From NCBI RefSeq assembly GCF_028473145.1, contig NZ_CP092370.1:1426001-1490000 (forward strand): a DNA stretch of 64,000 nucleotides, read 5' to 3'. A program made the translations under genes and the position numbers. The notes below the pieces were generated by a model. That model worked only from the letters and a program-made list of their open reading frames with translations, ran no database searches and was not told the origin of the DNA. This document shows positions 25,773 to 34,583 of this stretch, in pieces. This stretch comes from Flavobacterium sp. CBA20B-1. GTDB taxonomy: Bacteria > Bacteroidota > Bacteroidia > Flavobacteriales > Flavobacteriaceae. Positions within the stretch are counted from its first letter, which is position 1. The number at the start of each line of letters is the position of its first letter.

Positions 25773-27674
25773 ATGAAACGAATTTTAGTAGCAACATTAT
25801 CGGTTATTGCTTTGAATATGAATGCACAAGAACAAGTTCTCACTAAAGAATTATTATGGCAATTAGGCAGAGTAAACCCAATTGGCATCACAGAAAAAGG
25901 CGATTTTTTAATTTATAAGGTGGGAATTCCCAATGTGGATAAAAACACAATGGAATATAAAATCTATCAAATTTCAATCGATGGAAAAAATGCAAAACTG
26001 CTTGAAAGTGCGGATGGTTTGATAAAAGACAGAAATCTTTCACCCGATGGTAAATTTCAATTATCTACCGAAGAAGTAAAGGTAAACAAGGTTTTAGGAA
26101 AAGACCGCTATCCGGAATTAAAAGAAGCGAATGTGTATGTGTACGACGGTTTGGATTACCGCCATTGGGACAAAAACAACGATGGATCTTTCAACCACGT
26201 TATTGTTACAAACTTGGAAACCAACGAAAAAATCGATTTGTTGCAAGATGAACCTTATTACAGTCCGCAAGCGCCTTTTGGTGGCGAAGAAGATTACATT
26301 TGGCATCCAAGCGGAAAATCGGTGATCTATGTATCCAAAAAGAAAGCCGGAACCGCCTATGCTACAAGCACCAATACCGATTTGTACGAGTATTATTTAG
26401 ACACCAAACAGACCGTTAATTTAACCGAAAAGAATTTAGGTTACGATACGCACCCCACTTTTTCTCCTAATGGCGATTTAACCTGGCTGCAAATGAAAAA
26501 CGATGGTTATGAAGCCGATAAAAACGATATTATTGTACGCCATAAAGGCATTGATATCAACTTAACCAGCGGTTGGGATGGCACTGTGAACAGTTATGTT
26601 TGGAGCAACGATGGTAAAAAAGTCTATTTTATTGCACCAGTTGATGGAACAAATCAGTTGTTTGAAGTAAACTTTCCAGGATTAACCAGAATTGCAGTTA
26701 CTGTAAAACAATTAACCAATGGGGTGTTTGATGTTGCAAGCATTGTAGGTTTTGCGAATGATAAAATAGTGGTAACCCGCACCGATTTTAACTCGGCAGC
26801 CGAATTGTATTCATTTGATTTAAAGAAAGCAACTTGGAATCAAATAACGCATGTGAACGATGCAACGTACAGTAAAATTGCAAAAAGCAAGATTGATAAA
26901 CGCTATGTAACAACAACCGACGGTAAAAAAATGTTGGTTTGGGTGATTCTTCCACCAAATTTTGATCCGAACAAAAAATATCCGACTTTATTATATTGCC
27001 AAGGTGGACCACAGTCTATGGTATCGCCTTTTTATTCGTTCCGTTGGAATTTTCAGTTAATGGCAGCAGAAGGATATGTGATTGTGGCACCCAACCGTCG
27101 CGGTTTACCCGGTTTTGGTGTGGAATGGAACGAAGCCATTTCAAAAGATTGGGGCGGACAAGCCATGGACGATTACCTTTCTGCAATCGATGCTCTTTCT
27201 AAAGAAAAATATGTTGATAGCAACCGTCTAGGAGCGGTTGGCGCAAGTTACGGCGGCTATTCGGTTTATTATTTAGCAGGCATACACGAAAACCGTTTTA
27301 AAACATTTATTGCGCATTGCGGTGTGTTCAATCTAGAGTCAATGTATGGCACAACCGAAGAAGTGTTCTTTACAAATTGGGATGCGGGTGGTGCATATTG
27401 GGAAAAAGACAATGCAGTAGCTCAAAAAACATATTCGCAATTTAACCCAAAAAACAATGTAGCAAAATGGAACACGCCTATCTTGATTTTCCACGGTGGT
27501 AAAGATTACCGCGTGCCGATTGGACAAGGGCAGGAAGCGTTTGCAGCAGCACAGTTGCAAGGTATTAAAAGCCGATTTGTTTATTTACCCGATGAAAACC
27601 ATTGGGTACTGAAACCGCAAAATGCACTAGTTTGGCAAACGGAGTTTTTTAAATGGTTAAAAGAAACTTTGTAG
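25773..27674 (+). CDS. S9-family serine peptidase (prolyl oligopeptidase / DPP type)
   Basis: 633 residues. A signal peptide (MKRILVATLSVIALNMNAQ) exports it to the periplasm. Residues about 25-360 form a beta-propeller of WD-like blades (YIWHPSGKSVIYVSKKK, THPTFSPNGDLTWL). Residues about 370-633 form the alpha/beta-hydrolase domain. The catalytic triad is Ser492 in GASYGGYS, Asp578 in HGGKDYRVP and His610 in DENHWV. It should cleave short peptides near the N-terminus. A transcription stop and a palindromic repeat follow. Confidence 0.93.
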   Translation: MKRILVATLSVIALNMNAQEQVLTKELLWQLGRVNPIGITEKGDFLIYKVGIPNVDKNTMEYKIYQISIDGKNAKLLESADGLIKDRNLSPDGKFQLSTEEVKVNKVLGKDRYPELKEANVYVYDGLDYRHWDKNNDGSFNHVIVTNLETNEKIDLLQDEPYYSPQAPFGGEEDYIWHPSGKSVIYVSKKKAGTAYATSTNTDLYEYYLDTKQTVNLTEKNLGYDTHPTFSPNGDLTWLQMKNDGYEADKNDIIVRHKGIDINLTSGWDGTVNSYVWSNDGKKVYFIAPVDGTNQLFEVNFPGLTRIAVTVKQLTNGVFDVASIVGFANDKIVVTRTDFNSAAELYSFDLKKATWNQITHVNDATYSKIAKSKIDKRYVTTTDGKKMLVWVILPPNFDPNKKYPTLLYCQGGPQSMVSPFYSFRWNFQLMAAEGYVIVAPNRRGLPGFGVEWNEAISKDWGGQAMDDYLSAIDALSKEKYVDSNRLGAVGASYGGYSVYYLAGIHENRFKTFIAHCGVFNLESMYGTTEEVFFTNWDAGGAYWEKDNAVAQKTYSQFNPKNNVAKWNTPILIFHGGKDYRVPIGQGQEAFAAAQLQGIKSRFVYLPDENHWVLKPQNALVWQTEFFKWLKETL

Positions 27675-27706
27675 GTTGTAGGTTGTAGGTTGTAAGTTAA
27701 ATAAAA

Positions 27707-27749
27707 ACTTTGTCAAAGTTTGAAACTTTGACAAAGTTGGTTACTATAA
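27707..27749. repeat. 43-bp palindromic repeat, left copy flanking the three-gene cassette
   Basis: The core is CTTTGTCAAAGTTT followed by AAACTTTGACAAAG, a long perfect inverted repeat with a two-base centre, and then GTTGGTTACTATAA. A copy in the same orientation with one difference lies at 29876-29918. Between the two copies are exactly the three paralogous secreted-protein genes. Confidence 0.75.
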
Positions 27750-27750
27750 C

Positions 27751-27785
27751 AATCCTTCAGGTTTAAACCTGAAGGATTTTTTTAT
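27751..27785. terminator. Bidirectional hairpin terminator
   Basis: ATCCTTCAGGTTT and AAACCTGAAGGAT form a nearly loop-free stem followed by a seven-T run. It stops transcription from the S9 peptidase gene and, from the other side, from the gene ending at 27788. Confidence 0.8.
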
Positions 27786-27787
27786 TA

Positions 27788-28240
27788 CTATTTTTTAGTA
27801 GAACGCATAGGGAACAAAGTTTCGTTTAAATCTTTGTTATGTAATTCTAAAAATTCTTCATAGCCATATTCGTTAGCCAACCGATTAAATTCGCCTGCAA
27901 TTCTATATTTTTCGGCATAGTTCCTTGCTCCAATTTCTTTGCGTTGATTATACAAGCTAATAGCTGCTTCCTTAGTTGAAAAGTTTGTTCTTGATAAATT
28001 TTGTTCAATCCATTCTTCAAAATCTCTTGTATAGGTTTCTCCTATAGTTTCACCCATTTTCTCACGAAATGTTTTAGACAATTCTAATTCTTCTTTATAT
28101 TCTTTAGAGCCATAAAACTTTATTGCATCTTCCCTAAACTTTATGTAAGTAGAATCATTTGCAATCTTTTCATTAATGTCTTGGGCATAAATATTGGTAC
28201 TTAAAAAGCCAATAAATATTATTAAAAAAAATTTTCTCAT
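27788..28240 (-). CDS. Secreted protein, short member of a three-paralogue family
   Basis: 150 residues from the ATG at 28240 (MRKFFLIIFIGFLSTNIYAQ, a cleavable signal peptide). The mature protein is charged and helical. It contains WIEQNLSRTNFSTKEAAISL, which matches WITSNIAYTDFSSIAEAINQ and WINNNISLTQFANIQEANDL in the two genes upstream. Unlike them it has no lipobox and no cysteines. No known family is recognised. It is the last gene of the cassette. Confidence 0.75.
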   Translation of the reverse strand: MRKFFLIIFIGFLSTNIYAQDINEKIANDSTYIKFREDAIKFYGSKEYKEELELSKTFREKMGETIGETYTRDFEEWIEQNLSRTNFSTKEAAISLYNQRKEIGARNYAEKYRIAGEFNRLANEYGYEEFLELHNKDLNETLFPMRSTKK

Positions 28241-28256
28241 AATAATTAAGTGTTTA

Positions 28257-28931
28257 TTATCCATTTCTATCTACACAATCTATATAGTAATTTGCACATC
28301 TCAAAATCCCCCTTTCAAAACGTTCATCTGCCATATTTAAATCATAATGTAAATCATTTCCTATCATACCATAAGCATTGTTTACATCTTTTATATATTG
28401 CCCCCAAACACTTGATTCACATGAATTCAACTGATCTTCACAGCTAACCATAGAGGTTGGAGTATGATTATCCCCTAACCATTTTTCTAATTTAATCAAA
28501 ACTAAATCTTTAGGTGCGTTCACTATAAAATCATAAATTAAGGGAGAATTTTGAACTTCTGTTCGTTTTAATTCACCTATATAAACTCTCTGATTAATCG
28601 CTTCTGCTATACTTGAAAAATCTGTGTAAGCAATATTACTTGTAATCCATGAAAGAAATTGATCATCATTCTCAATTGTCTCTAAATATTCCAAATCTTC
28701 AATTCTTTTAATTTTTGAAAAGAAACTTTTTCTTTCAGTCTTTAAAACTAAAAATACTGATGAATTTACATATTCAGCAAATATAGAATCAGCATATACT
28801 TCTGTGTAAACAGATGGTCTAGCTGTCATATTAGAAACACTTATAACCTCCTCACCTTGGATTATACCATCTTCATTTGAACATGATATTAACGCTATTG
28901 ATATAGCTAAAATACTAAAAATTTTTTTCAT
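28257..28931 (-). CDS. Lipoprotein, second member of the three-paralogue family
   Basis: 224 residues from the ATG at 28931 (MKKIFSILAISIALISC, lipobox ALISC with Cys17). The middle carries the shared segment WITSNIAYTDFSSIAEAINQ. The C-terminal third holds two C-x6-C pairs, CEDQLNSC and CANYYIDC, matching CSDKADDC and CKKEYDAC of the upstream paralogue. The last residues are CVDRNG, against CINRK in the paralogue. Two disulphide hairpins are likely in the periplasm or at the outer membrane. Function is unknown. It starts 8 bp after the end of the upstream gene. Confidence 0.75.
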   Translation of the reverse strand: MKKIFSILAISIALISCSNEDGIIQGEEVISVSNMTARPSVYTEVYADSIFAEYVNSSVFLVLKTERKSFFSKIKRIEDLEYLETIENDDQFLSWITSNIAYTDFSSIAEAINQRVYIGELKRTEVQNSPLIYDFIVNAPKDLVLIKLEKWLGDNHTPTSMVSCEDQLNSCESSVWGQYIKDVNNAYGMIGNDLHYDLNMADERFERGILRCANYYIDCVDRNG

Positions 28932-28938
28932 TATTATT

Positions 28939-29580
28939 TTATTTTCGGTTAATACATGCATCATATTCCTTTTTACAATTCATTTGATCTTGAACATACT
29001 TATCTTCAATAGCATTTTTTTCATCTTGATCAGCATCATCTGACAATCCTTTTACGCTTGCTATTAAAGTAGCTCTAGCTGCATCTCTACAATCATCAGC
29101 TTTATCTGAACAGGGTTCATCAAGAGTTTGTTTAAATAATGGTTCCCATTTATCAAAAGCTACCAACAATAATTCCACATCTGAAACTTTTATAGTTTGC
29201 AAAAAGCTAGAAAATCTTTCAAACTTTAAATTTTGCAACCTTTCTTTGTTGTTCCACAAATCATTAGCTTCCTGAATATTTGCGAACTGCGTTAATGAAA
29301 TATTATTATTAATCCAATCAAATAATTCAACCTTGCTTTTGCTATTCTTAATGGCATAAGAATTACTAACCTTAGAATTAAATAATACTATTGCTTCTTG
29401 AGCAACAAAATATTCTTGAGAATTGAAATATTCTGAAAAAACCTCGTCAATTTCATTTTCAATAATTGGGGCTGGTCTAGCAGGAGTTGACTTCTCAATA
29501 TTCTCTTGTGAACTAACTTCATTTTCATTTGAACATGAAAACATAAATGCAACAGCGCATAATACAATAATTTTTTTTAT
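28939..29580 (-). CDS. Lipoprotein, first member of the three-paralogue family, no standard start codon
   Basis: An ATG at 29544 gives 201 residues beginning MFSCSNENE, which is only the tail of a lipoprotein signal peptide. Reading on upstream in the same frame gives AAA AAA ATT ATT GTA TTA TGC GCT..., that is KKIIVLCAVAFMFSC, a full lipidation signal. The codon where ATG is expected is ATA (29580-29578), and a stop lies three codons further out. So either ATA is used or the start was lost by mutation. The mature protein has WINNNISLTQFANIQEANDL and two C-x6-C pairs (CSDKADDC, CKKEYDAC) shared with the next gene. Function is unknown. Confidence 0.65.
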   Translation of the reverse strand: MKKIIVLCAVAFMFSCSNENEVSSQENIEKSTPARPAPIIENEIDEVFSEYFNSQEYFVAQEAIVLFNSKVSNSYAIKNSKSKVELFDWINNNISLTQFANIQEANDLWNNKERLQNLKFERFSSFLQTIKVSDVELLLVAFDKWEPLFKQTLDEPCSDKADDCRDAARATLIASVKGLSDDADQDEKNAIEDKYVQDQMNCKKEYDACINRK

Positions 29581-29993
29581 TTTTATTTAATTTAAGATTT
29601 TAAAAGTATTACAACGTAAACCTAAAACTATAAAACAAAATATCTTGTAAAACAATCTACTCAGTTATTGTAAAACTTGTACTACAATTTAAAAAATAAT
29701 AAAATTATTTATCGTTTAATCATATACTTTTCTAAAACTATTATAATTTAATCAAAACCTATCAATAGCAATCTTTTCTCTAAAAAAACTACAAAATTCA
29801 TAATTACTTTCGTTAAATTCATAATGTTTTTCTACATTAATAAGACTTATTAATTATTAATCGTAAGACAAAAAGACTTTGTCAAAGTTTGGAACTTTGA
29901 CAAAGTTGGTTACTATAAATCAAAATTATCAATCAATATCTGTAACAAATTCCATAAATTCGTACTTACTATTAAAATATTCAAAATAACAAT
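29581..29993. other. 413-bp AT-rich intergenic region between divergent genes
   Basis: About 80 percent A+T with no open frame of interest. It contains the right copy of the palindromic repeat (29876-29918) and presumably the promoters of the lipoprotein cassette and of the C1 peptidase. I see no exact TAnnTTTG box. Confidence 0.6.
29876..29918. repeat. 43-bp palindromic repeat, right copy
   Basis: ACTTTGTCAAAGTTTG, then GAACTTTGACAAAG, then GTTGGTTACTATAA. It has the same orientation as the copy at 27707-27749 and differs from it by one base at the centre of the palindrome. Confidence 0.75.
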
Positions 29994-31187
29994 ATGTTTC
30001 GTTTAAAATTAAAACCATTTTTTGCGGCGGTATTAATTGCTTTAGCTGCAACTTCAAATGTATCGGCACAAGACGATTTAATGAATAAGGTAAAGGCAAA
30101 CCAAAGTGCCAACAGTAAAGCTCATTTTACGTTTACCGATGTAATTAATTTAGAAAACACTTCGGTTAAAGATCAAGGTTCGTCTGGTACTTGCTGGAGC
30201 TATTCAGGAAATTCGTTCATAGAATCGGAAATGATTCGTATGGGTAAAAAACCCGTAGAATTGGCTCAAATCTTCACAGCTCGTAATGCATATATCGAAA
30301 AAGGCAAAATGTATGTAAAAATGCACGGTGCAGTTACCTTGGGCGAAGGCGGTGCTTTTCACGATGTAATGAATATGTACAAAAAATACGGAACTGTTCC
30401 TCGTTCGGCATACACTGGATTGCAAGAAGGACAAACACGCAACAATTTCTCTGAAATGAGCAAAATGACTGAATCGGTTTTGGCATCGGTTGTTAAAAAC
30501 GATAAATTGTCAGAAAACTGGTTAAAAGCGTACACAGCAGTTATTGACAGCTATTTAGGGGAAGCTCCGAAAGAGTTTATGTATGAAGGAAAGAAATATA
30601 CGCCAAAAACCTTTGCCGATCAAGTAGTAGGAATCAACCCAGATGATTATGTAGAAATTTCTTCTTTTCAGGAATATCCTTGGTACACAAAATTCACTTT
30701 ATTAGTACCAGACAATTGGGCGTTTGACCAAGTTTGGAACGTGAAACAAGATGAATTGGTAGAAATTGTTGACCATGCTTTGAAAAACGGATATACAGTT
30801 GCTTGGGGTGGTGATGTTTCTGAAAAAGGATTCAGTTGGAAAAATGGTGTAGCCTATATTCCTGAAATTGATTATGCTCAAATGACTGCAGAACAAAAAG
30901 CAGATATGTTCAACGGACCAAAGCCAGAGAAAAAAGTAACCGATGCAGACCGCCAAAAAGCATTTGACAATTATGAAACCACTGATGATCACGGTATGCA
31001 CATTGTAGGTATTGCAAAAGATCAAAACGGGAAAGAGTATTATATTGTTAAAAACTCTTGGGGGTTATCAAACGACTATAAAGGCTATTTGTATATGACC
31101 AAAGAGTTTATGAAATACAAAGCCACCGATATCATGGTGCATAAAAGCGCATTACCAAAAGCCATTGCTAAGAAATTGGCTATCTAA
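29994..31187 (+). CDS. C1-family (papain-like) cysteine peptidase, aminopeptidase C type
   Basis: 397 residues. The basic start and hydrophobic stretch FFAAVLIALAATSNVSA form a signal peptide, so it acts outside the cytoplasm. The active site is Cys67 in DQGSSGTCWSYSGNSFIESE, with His336 in DDHGMHIVGI and Asn354 in VKNSWG. The long insertion between Cys and His (with GEGGAFHDVMNMYKKYG and YVEISSFQEYPWYTKF) and the overall size are those of bleomycin hydrolase/PepC. These proteins are usually cytoplasmic; exported forms are common in Bacteroidota. A terminator follows. Confidence 0.93.
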   Translation: MFRLKLKPFFAAVLIALAATSNVSAQDDLMNKVKANQSANSKAHFTFTDVINLENTSVKDQGSSGTCWSYSGNSFIESEMIRMGKKPVELAQIFTARNAYIEKGKMYVKMHGAVTLGEGGAFHDVMNMYKKYGTVPRSAYTGLQEGQTRNNFSEMSKMTESVLASVVKNDKLSENWLKAYTAVIDSYLGEAPKEFMYEGKKYTPKTFADQVVGINPDDYVEISSFQEYPWYTKFTLLVPDNWAFDQVWNVKQDELVEIVDHALKNGYTVAWGGDVSEKGFSWKNGVAYIPEIDYAQMTAEQKADMFNGPKPEKKVTDADRQKAFDNYETTDDHGMHIVGIAKDQNGKEYYIVKNSWGLSNDYKGYLYMTKEFMKYKATDIMVHKSALPKAIAKKLAI

Positions 31188-31206
31188 ATAAAAGTTAAAT
31201 CGAAAG

Positions 31207-31232
31207 AAAGAGATGTTTTCCGCATCTCTTTT
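31207..31232 (+). terminator. Rho-independent terminator
   Basis: AAAGAGATG and CATCTCTTT pair around TTTTCCG, followed by TTTTTATTTTT. It lies 20 bp after the C1 peptidase stop. Confidence 0.8.
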
Positions 31233-31259
31233 TTTATTTTTGTAAATAAAAAAAATGAA

Positions 31260-32210
31260 ATGAAAAAAGACACCATTATTCAAGCCACTAAAGATTCTTT
31301 GTCTTTGGCAGCAGAAGAAAAACAATTAGTAAACGATTTAAAACCTGAAACTATGAAAGATGGAATAACGTCTGTTGTAAACGATGCTTCGGTTTATATG
31401 GAAAAATTTATTGCAATGCTTATAGATGCAATTCCCGAAGTTGTAAAAGCAATACTTTTTCTTATTGTAGGTCTATTCATAATTAGAACCGTTTTAAAAA
31501 TTGTAAAAAACAGATTTGAAAAGCGCAATGTGGATGTTTCATTAAGAGGTTTTTTACTATCGATCATCAAATTTATTTTATATGCTTTATTGTTTTTATC
31601 GGTTGCCGCTAACTTAGGTTTCCAAACAACTGCTATTTTAGGAGCACTATCTGGTTTGGTTTTGGCAGTAGGTTTAGCGTTGCAAGGATCGTTATCAAAC
31701 TTTGCAGGCGGCGTGTTGATTTTATTATTCCGACCATTTGAAGTAGGTGATTATATAGAAAATTCAGCTGGAACAGACGGCACAGTAGATAAAATAGATT
31801 TATTGTACACTACCTTAACCACAGCACAAGGGATTAAAGTTTTTAGCCCGAACGGGGCGTTAGCAAACTCGGTGATTCGCAACTTTAGTAAAATAACCAA
31901 TCGCCGTTTTGAATATCTTGTGGGTATTAGTTACGAAGACAATATCCAAACCGCACAAAGAGTGATTTTAGATATTTTAAATAATGATCCACGCGTTATT
32001 AAAGAACCCGCACCCGATGTGTTTGTGAGCGAATTAGCAGATAGTTCCGTAAACTTAACCATTCGTGCATGGGCAAGCAAAGACGATTATTGGGCTGCAC
32101 GCAACAGTTTGCAACAAGAAATAAAAGTTGCTCTAGACAAAGCAGGTATCAATATTCCGTTCCCTCAGCAAGAAATGCGTATTATTGGCGAAAAACCGGA
32201 AATAAAATAA
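31260..32210 (+). CDS. MscS-family mechanosensitive channel
   Basis: 316 residues. An N-terminal cytoplasmic or amphipathic region of about 55 residues comes first. Then three membrane helices follow: AILFLIVGLFIIRTVLKIV, SIIKFILYALLFLSVAANL, and the pore helix AILGALSGLVLAVGLALQGS with the Gly/Ala pattern of MscS TM3. The beta domain starts LLFRPFEVGDYIE, then GTVDKIDLLYTTLTTAQGI and SPNGALANSVIRNFS. It ends with the alpha/beta domain (VALDKAGINIPFPQQEMRI). It opens under membrane tension to release solutes in osmotic down-shock. Confidence 0.95.
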   Translation: MKKDTIIQATKDSLSLAAEEKQLVNDLKPETMKDGITSVVNDASVYMEKFIAMLIDAIPEVVKAILFLIVGLFIIRTVLKIVKNRFEKRNVDVSLRGFLLSIIKFILYALLFLSVAANLGFQTTAILGALSGLVLAVGLALQGSLSNFAGGVLILLFRPFEVGDYIENSAGTDGTVDKIDLLYTTLTTAQGIKVFSPNGALANSVIRNFSKITNRRFEYLVGISYEDNIQTAQRVILDILNNDPRVIKEPAPDVFVSELADSSVNLTIRAWASKDDYWAARNSLQQEIKVALDKAGINIPFPQQEMRIIGEKPEIK

Positions 32211-32272
32211 CCCCTTTCATAAACCTAAACTATTCTGTTATAAATTGGAGTTTTTAGGATGGTAATGAAGAA

Positions 32273-32312
32273 AAAACGCAAAGTTTACAACTTGTAAACT
32301 TTGCGTTTTTTT
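32273..32312. terminator. Bidirectional hairpin terminator
   Basis: AAAACGCAAAGTTTACAA and the reverse complement TTGTAAACTTTGCGTTTT form an 18-bp stem with almost no loop, followed by a T-run. It separates the convergent mscS gene and the gene ending at 32313. Confidence 0.85.
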
Positions 32313-33479
32313 TTAGAAAGAGTAGCCCACTTTAAAGTTCAATACCGTGTTTTTATTTATATATAAAGTATTAAACACAAAATCATAATCAACCTCAACC
32401 AAAATGGAATTGAACAATTTTACGCCCAAACCTGTATTAACACCACCGGCAAATCTATCCAAAACAATTAACCTTAACCTTCTAGCTTCTTCAGGGGAGT
32501 TGATTTTATGTTTAATGGGATTATTAATTCCAACACCAAACTTACCATAAAATTGAATATTTTCAGACGACATAAAATATTGCTTAGCACCTATTGAAAC
32601 ATATAAAGATTTATAATCAACGGTATGATACCAGTTCTCTCTTACATATTCTTCAACAAATTCACTTTTGAAAGTGTGTAATTTTGCGTTGACATAAAAA
32701 CTAGTTGGGTTTACAGCAAACCTGTTAAACATATACTCTAACTCTGGCATAACTGTGAAGCCATTATGAACCTTTTGATCAATATTTGATAAAAAGTTTA
32801 AATCCATAGTATGTATAGAATAGCCTACAAAAAAATTAAATAGAACCTTTTGTTTCTTTAACCTATTAAATGATATTCCATTGGCTTCTTTAAAATAGTC
32901 TTCTAAATTTTCTTGAGTGTATCTTAAAGTAAAATAATCATCTAACTTGTTGTATTTGCTATTCTTTACATTGTGCAATAATTGCACTTTAAAGTCATTA
33001 TTTTCATTTATAGTATAATTTTTACCACGATACTTTTTATATATTAAAGTAGTAATTTCGTTATCACCACTCTGATAAAAATAGCTTGCAACTCCTTTAT
33101 TAATATATCTATATAAAGTGTATTGACCATCTACTAAGCGTTGTAAAAAATCTTCAGTTTCGACTAAGTTTAAATTTTTATCAAAATCAAGATTTCCTAT
33201 TTCATATCGTACACTTGGATCAAACTTAAATCGCTTTTTTACATAATAAACAGATCCATAACTAATCTCGTTTACAAACTTAGTTTCAATTTTTGTTTGT
33301 TGATTTCCTTTTTTAATAAAAAATTCTGTTGGAAATTTATCGGCTCTGATTTCAGAAATTTCGCCTTCAATCTTATTACCAGATTGATCAATGTAATAGC
33401 CCAACTCATATTTAGTCTGACCTAATAAACTAGTTGATATCAGTATCAACAAAAAAGTAAAAATATTTTTCATCTTCAT
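32313..33479 (-). CDS. Putative outer-membrane protein of unknown function
   Basis: 388 residues. A signal peptide (MKMKNIFTFLLILISTSLLGQ) is followed by a soluble-looking half of about 180 residues. That half reads YELGYYIDQSGNKIEGEISE, then FPTEFFIKKGNQQTKIETKF, a pattern often annotated in Bacteroidota as an unknown domain before a barrel. From about residue 205 there are amphipathic strands typical of an outer-membrane barrel (FFVGYSIHTMDLNFLSN, LYVSIGAKQYFMSSENIQFY), ending VLNFKVGYSF. The final aromatic residue suits BAM insertion. It starts 5 bp after the thiL stop, so it may share its transcript. Confidence 0.75.
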   Translation of the reverse strand: MKMKNIFTFLLILISTSLLGQTKYELGYYIDQSGNKIEGEISEIRADKFPTEFFIKKGNQQTKIETKFVNEISYGSVYYVKKRFKFDPSVRYEIGNLDFDKNLNLVETEDFLQRLVDGQYTLYRYINKGVASYFYQSGDNEITTLIYKKYRGKNYTINENNDFKVQLLHNVKNSKYNKLDDYFTLRYTQENLEDYFKEANGISFNRLKKQKVLFNFFVGYSIHTMDLNFLSNIDQKVHNGFTVMPELEYMFNRFAVNPTSFYVNAKLHTFKSEFVEEYVRENWYHTVDYKSLYVSIGAKQYFMSSENIQFYGKFGVGINNPIKHKINSPEEARRLRLIVLDRFAGGVNTGLGVKLFNSILVEVDYDFVFNTLYINKNTVLNFKVGYSF

Positions 33480-33483
33480 GTTT

Positions 33484-34536
33484 TTATTTTTCTTGGTTTA
33501 ATGCGTTCCAACCACGGGCTTTTAGTGCCAATTTAGAATTCTCGCGGGTGATTAAATGTATTCCTTCTTTTTCGGCAGTCATGTGTCCGATGATTGATAA
33601 ATGCGGATTTCCTTTAATTTTTTCAAAATCGTTCATAGACACTGTGAACAATAATTCATAATCTTCGCCGCCGTTTATGGCAATGGTGGTGCTGTCTAAA
33701 TTAAATTCTTCGCAAACGTTGATTAACTGTGGATCAAGTGGTAGTTTGTCTTCGTATAAATTACAGCCTACATTCGATGCTTTACAAATATGCATGATTT
33801 CAGAGGAAATACCGTCTGAAACATCGATCATCGATGTTGGCTTCACATCTAATTTCTGTAAAAGCTCTTTAATGTCGGTACGGGCTTCGGGTTTTAACTG
33901 TCGCTCGATAATGTAAGAATAATCTTCTAAATTGGGTTGATTTTGAGGATTTACCAAAAAAACTTGTTTTTCACGTTCTAACACCTGCAAGCCCATATAT
34001 GCCGAACCAATATCACCGGTTACCACTAATAAATCGTTTTCTTTGGCACCTGAACGATACGTGATTTCATCTTCGTTTGCAGCTCCTAAAGCGGTGACAC
34101 TTAACAACAAACCTGTGGTACTTGATGTGGTATCACCACCAATTAAATCTACTTTATAAAAATCGCATGCCAAACGAATGCCCTCGTACAATTCTTCGAT
34201 TGCTTCTAACGGAAATCGGTTGGAAACTGCAATAGAAACCGTAATTTGTGTGGGCACAGCGTTCATCGCACAAATATCGGATAGGTTCACAACCACTGCT
34301 TTATATCCTAAATGCTTCAAAGGCATATAACTTAAATCAAAGTGAACGCCTTCTATTAATAAATCGGTTGAAACGACTGTTTTTTTCGATTTAAAATCTA
34401 AAACGGCAGCATCATCGCCTATTGATGTTAGGGTTGATTCTTGTTGAATGGAAAAATGCTTTGTAAGCTGATTGATTAAGCCAAATTCACCCAATTCTGC
34501 AAGTGGTGTTTTGTTTTGATCTTTATTTTCTAACAT
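33484..34536 (-). CDS. thiL: Thiamine-monophosphate kinase
   Basis: 350 residues. Phosphorylates thiamine monophosphate to thiamine diphosphate with ATP. The family segments are present: LGEFGLINQLTKHF, TSIGDDAAVLDFKSKK, STDLLIEGVHFDLSYM, VVVNLSDICAMNAVP, VDLIGGDTTSS, MIDVSDGISSEIMHI, and INGGEDYELLFTV. It is cytoplasmic. No other thi gene is near; the upstream neighbour is the DUF2723 gene, from which a hairpin separates it. Confidence 0.96.
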   Translation of the reverse strand: MLENKDQNKTPLAELGEFGLINQLTKHFSIQQESTLTSIGDDAAVLDFKSKKTVVSTDLLIEGVHFDLSYMPLKHLGYKAVVVNLSDICAMNAVPTQITVSIAVSNRFPLEAIEELYEGIRLACDFYKVDLIGGDTTSSTTGLLLSVTALGAANEDEITYRSGAKENDLLVVTGDIGSAYMGLQVLEREKQVFLVNPQNQPNLEDYSYIIERQLKPEARTDIKELLQKLDVKPTSMIDVSDGISSEIMHICKASNVGCNLYEDKLPLDPQLINVCEEFNLDSTTIAINGGEDYELLFTVSMNDFEKIKGNPHLSIIGHMTAEKEGIHLITRENSKLALKARGWNALNQEK

Positions 34537-34552
34537 TGCTTGTTTTAATTAG

Positions 34553-34577
34553 TAAAGACGGTATTTCTACCGTCTTT
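34553..34577 (-). terminator. Hairpin terminator after the DUF2723 gene
   Basis: TAAAGACGGTA and TACCGTCTTTA pair around a short loop between the stop at 34584 and the thiL start. There is only a short T-run, so read-through into thiL is possible. Confidence 0.6.
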
Positions 34578-34583
34578 TATGAT

